Origin: an uncultured Ignavibacteria bacterium
GTDB lineage: Bacteria > Bacteroidota > Ignavibacteria > Ignavibacteriales > Ignavibacteriaceae
Assembly (NCBI GenBank): GCA_937996765.1
Contig: CALKUG010000308.1
Coordinates: 1 to 5,191 of the forward strand
Direction: 5' to 3'
Length of the DNA stretch: 5,191 bases
Each line of letters opens with the position of its first letter. Within the stretch, counting starts at the first letter, position 1. The position numbers and the translations under genes are program-made. Shown here piece after piece: positions 3,591-5,191 of the stretch. The notes beneath the pieces are model-generated. The model made no database searches and was not told the origin of the DNA. It saw only the letters and a program-made list of their open reading frames with translations.

Positions 3591-5191
3591 ATGAACGAGA
3601 AGCCGGTAAATAGTGAAGATTTAGCTAATCTAACTAATGATGAACTGCAAGAAGAAGTAAAGTTTCTTAGAAACTCACTGCATGGTCAATCAATTCTTTT
3701 TAGCGTAATCACTCTTGCCAATGAGGCAGAGGATAAAATAACTTTATTTAATTGGGTTCTTCAATCTACTTTAGTTCTAATGGAATTTGATGCAGGGGGT
3801 GTTTATTTACGTACCGCACCTACCTCCGCAAAGGTAATCACCTCAATAAATTTACCCGAAGATTTTTTGTCTGAAGTTGGTGAAATTACACTTGATTCAC
3901 CCTTATATACCAAATTATTTGAAAACGCCGAACCTTTATTCACTGATGAATATCATAAAATTTCGCCAAAGCATTCTGAGCGTTGGGGATTTGCTTCGGT
4001 TGCAAGTGTTCCGATACGCTCCAATAAAAGAATTCTCGGAGCTTTGAACATTGTAAGTAAAAAAAGGCATTTTATTACCGAGCACGAGCGTGAAATTTTA
4101 CTCACGATTGGAACGGTAGTGGGTACAGCCCTCGAACGTATCACGCATAAGGAAGAGTCGCTTATTCAACGAGATAACTTGTTTAAGTTTTTTAATAGCT
4201 CGCAAGATATGTTCTTTATTTTGGGTGAAAAAGGTGAGATTATATACGCAAACAATTACGCTCTCTCACGCTTGGAGTTCACCCTCGAGGAAATAAAGGG
4301 AACAAACGTTATTAATCTCCACGTTGAGAATAGAAGGGACGAAGCTCTAAAAATCGTTGGAGAAATGCTGGCTGGAACATCGGAGTTTTGCCCGGTTCCT
4401 CTACAATCGAAAACAGGTGCTATAATACCCGTTGAAACACGTATAACTTTGGGAGAATGGGAAGGCAAACCCTCAATTTTTGGTATTACGAGGGATATCA
4501 CCTACAAATTAGAAGCAGAAGAAAAATTAAAGAAACAAGAACAAAGGCTTCGGGATATCACAAATGATTTGGGCGAGGGTTTAATTGTTGTCGACAAAAC
4601 CGATAAAGTAATATTTATGAATTCAAAGGCTGAGCAGCTGTTGGGCTGGACGGCAAAAGATTTAAATAAATTCAACGCACACGAAACCATTCATAGCAAT
4701 AAGCTCAATTCTAAAGGGATTTTGCACGAACATTGTTTTATACACATGTGCATGAAGCAAGGGGGAATTGTACGAAGCGAAAATGATGAGTTTATAACAA
4801 AAGCCGGAAAAAAATTCCCAATATCAGCTATTGCATCACCTTATGTAGAAAATGGACAAATAATCGGTTCGGTTGTATCTTTCCAAGACATAACAGAGTT
4901 AGTTCTTCTCGAGGAACAATACAAAAAGGTGAACGAAGATCTTGTAGTTTCTAATCAAAATAAAGATCGTTTTTTCTCAATTATTTCGCATGATTTACGA
5001 GGTCCGTTCCAGCATTTGCTTGGACTTTCAGAATTAATAAAAACTAATCCTCAACAGCTGGGTTACGAAAAAGTTGCCTATTATGGTGGCAAATTATATG
5101 ATTCACTACAAAATCAGTTTAACTTGTTAAATCAGTTGTTAGAGTGGTCGCGGATACAATCAGGGAGATTTCAGCCCGAATACACAATAAT
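3591..5191 (+). CDS. Soluble GAF-PAS-PAS sensor histidine kinase, C-terminus cut by window edge
   Basis: The frame is open from the ATG to the right edge (533 codons). Seen in order: a short charged helix (about 14-32); a GAF domain (about 33-185, closing with FASVASVPIRSNKRILGALNI and a C-terminal helix); PAS 1 (about 195-303, ending GITRDIT); a linker helix (304-320); PAS 2 (about 321-435, ending SVVSFQDIT); a signalling coiled coil (436-458); then the dimerisation domain, with H box FFSIISHDLRGPFQHLLGL and phosphoacceptor His467 (codon 4989-4991). The second helix includes LLNQLLEWSRIQSG. The ATP-binding catalytic domain (N, G1, F, G2 boxes) must lie beyond the edge. There are no membrane segments or signal peptide, so it should sense a cytoplasmic signal such as a small molecule, redox state or gas; no ligand can be assigned. 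PAS 2 is of the type with a 'H ... EEC-P-I-Y' insert and here carries an unusual His/Cys cluster (364-387). Family knowledge: the phosphate passes to a response regulator, none of which is visible here. The good Shine-Dalgarno and the first in-frame ATG support the start. Confidence 0.93.
   Translation, partial: MNEKPVNSEDLANLTNDELQEEVKFLRNSLHGQSILFSVITLANEAEDKITLFNWVLQSTLVLMEFDAGGVYLRTAPTSAKVITSINLPEDFLSEVGEITLDSPLYTKLFENAEPLFTDEYHKISPKHSERWGFASVASVPIRSNKRILGALNIVSKKRHFITEHEREILLTIGTVVGTALERITHKEESLIQRDNLFKFFNSSQDMFFILGEKGEIIYANNYALSRLEFTLEEIKGTNVINLHVENRRDEALKIVGEMLAGTSEFCPVPLQSKTGAIIPVETRITLGEWEGKPSIFGITRDITYKLEAEEKLKKQEQRLRDITNDLGEGLIVVDKTDKVIFMNSKAEQLLGWTAKDLNKFNAHETIHSNKLNSKGILHEHCFIHMCMKQGGIVRSENDEFITKAGKKFPISAIASPYVENGQIIGSVVSFQDITELVLLEEQYKKVNEDLVVSNQNKDRFFSIISHDLRGPFQHLLGLSELIKTNPQQLGYEKVAYYGGKLYDSLQNQFNLLNQLLEWSRIQSGRFQPEYTI

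Noticed and set aside
3953..4690. Minus-strand frames at 3953-4144, 4256-4501 and 4502-4690
   Set aside because: They are antisense shadows of the histidine kinase, whose GAF, PAS and H-box motifs account for the coding signal.
1..5191. CRISPR arrays, insertion sequences, phage or defence genes
   Set aside because: No spaced direct repeats, terminal inverted repeats, transposase or integrase motifs, or toxin-antitoxin-like gene pairs were found on either strand. tRNA-Thr has no flanking integrase or duplicated 3' end suggesting an attachment site.

Overview
The window looks like ordinary chromosome from an AT-rich member of the Bacteroidota/Chlorobiota group, most likely Ignavibacteria or a close relative. 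Three things point there. The secreted nuclease ends in a type IX secretion (Por) sorting domain with the 'YPNPYNPTTKI ... KKMLLMK' pattern typical of that group. The tRNA promoter fits the Bacteroidota form TTTG-N20-TAnnTTTG. The Shine-Dalgarno signals are mostly weak. No 16S gene is present, so the placement rests on these features alone.

Left block (1-1308, minus strand): ychF, a universally conserved translation-linked P-loop ATPase/GTPase, is followed 22 bases later by the start of prs (PRPP synthase), which runs off the left edge. The pair is probably one transcript from a promoter near 1362-1369. Centre (1478-2620, plus strand): a secreted S1/P1-type zinc nuclease with a signal peptide and a C-terminal sorting domain. 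It converges on a small DEDDh 3'-5' exonuclease (2679-3170, minus strand). Next on the minus strand come an intrinsic terminator (3191-3221), tRNA-Thr(UGU) (3227-3299) and the tRNA promoter (3318-3349).

Right block (3300-5191, plus strand): a gene-free stretch of 291 bases holds a 9-bp inverted repeat and a run of predicted RNA hairpins that ends right at the ribosome binding site. It precedes a large soluble GAF-PAS-PAS histidine kinase, which is cut by the right edge just after its dimerisation/phosphoacceptor helices. The kinase has no visible partner response regulator.

The genes are mostly independent units: nucleotide metabolism and translation housekeeping, extracellular nucleic acid breakdown, DNA 3'-end processing, and signalling. 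I see no phage, transposon, CRISPR or defence island, and nothing that amounts to a new multi-gene system. The points most worth a second look are the structured leader before the kinase, the terminator placed 20 bases upstream of the exonuclease start, the metal-ligand set of the nuclease, and a His/Cys cluster in the kinase's second PAS domain.
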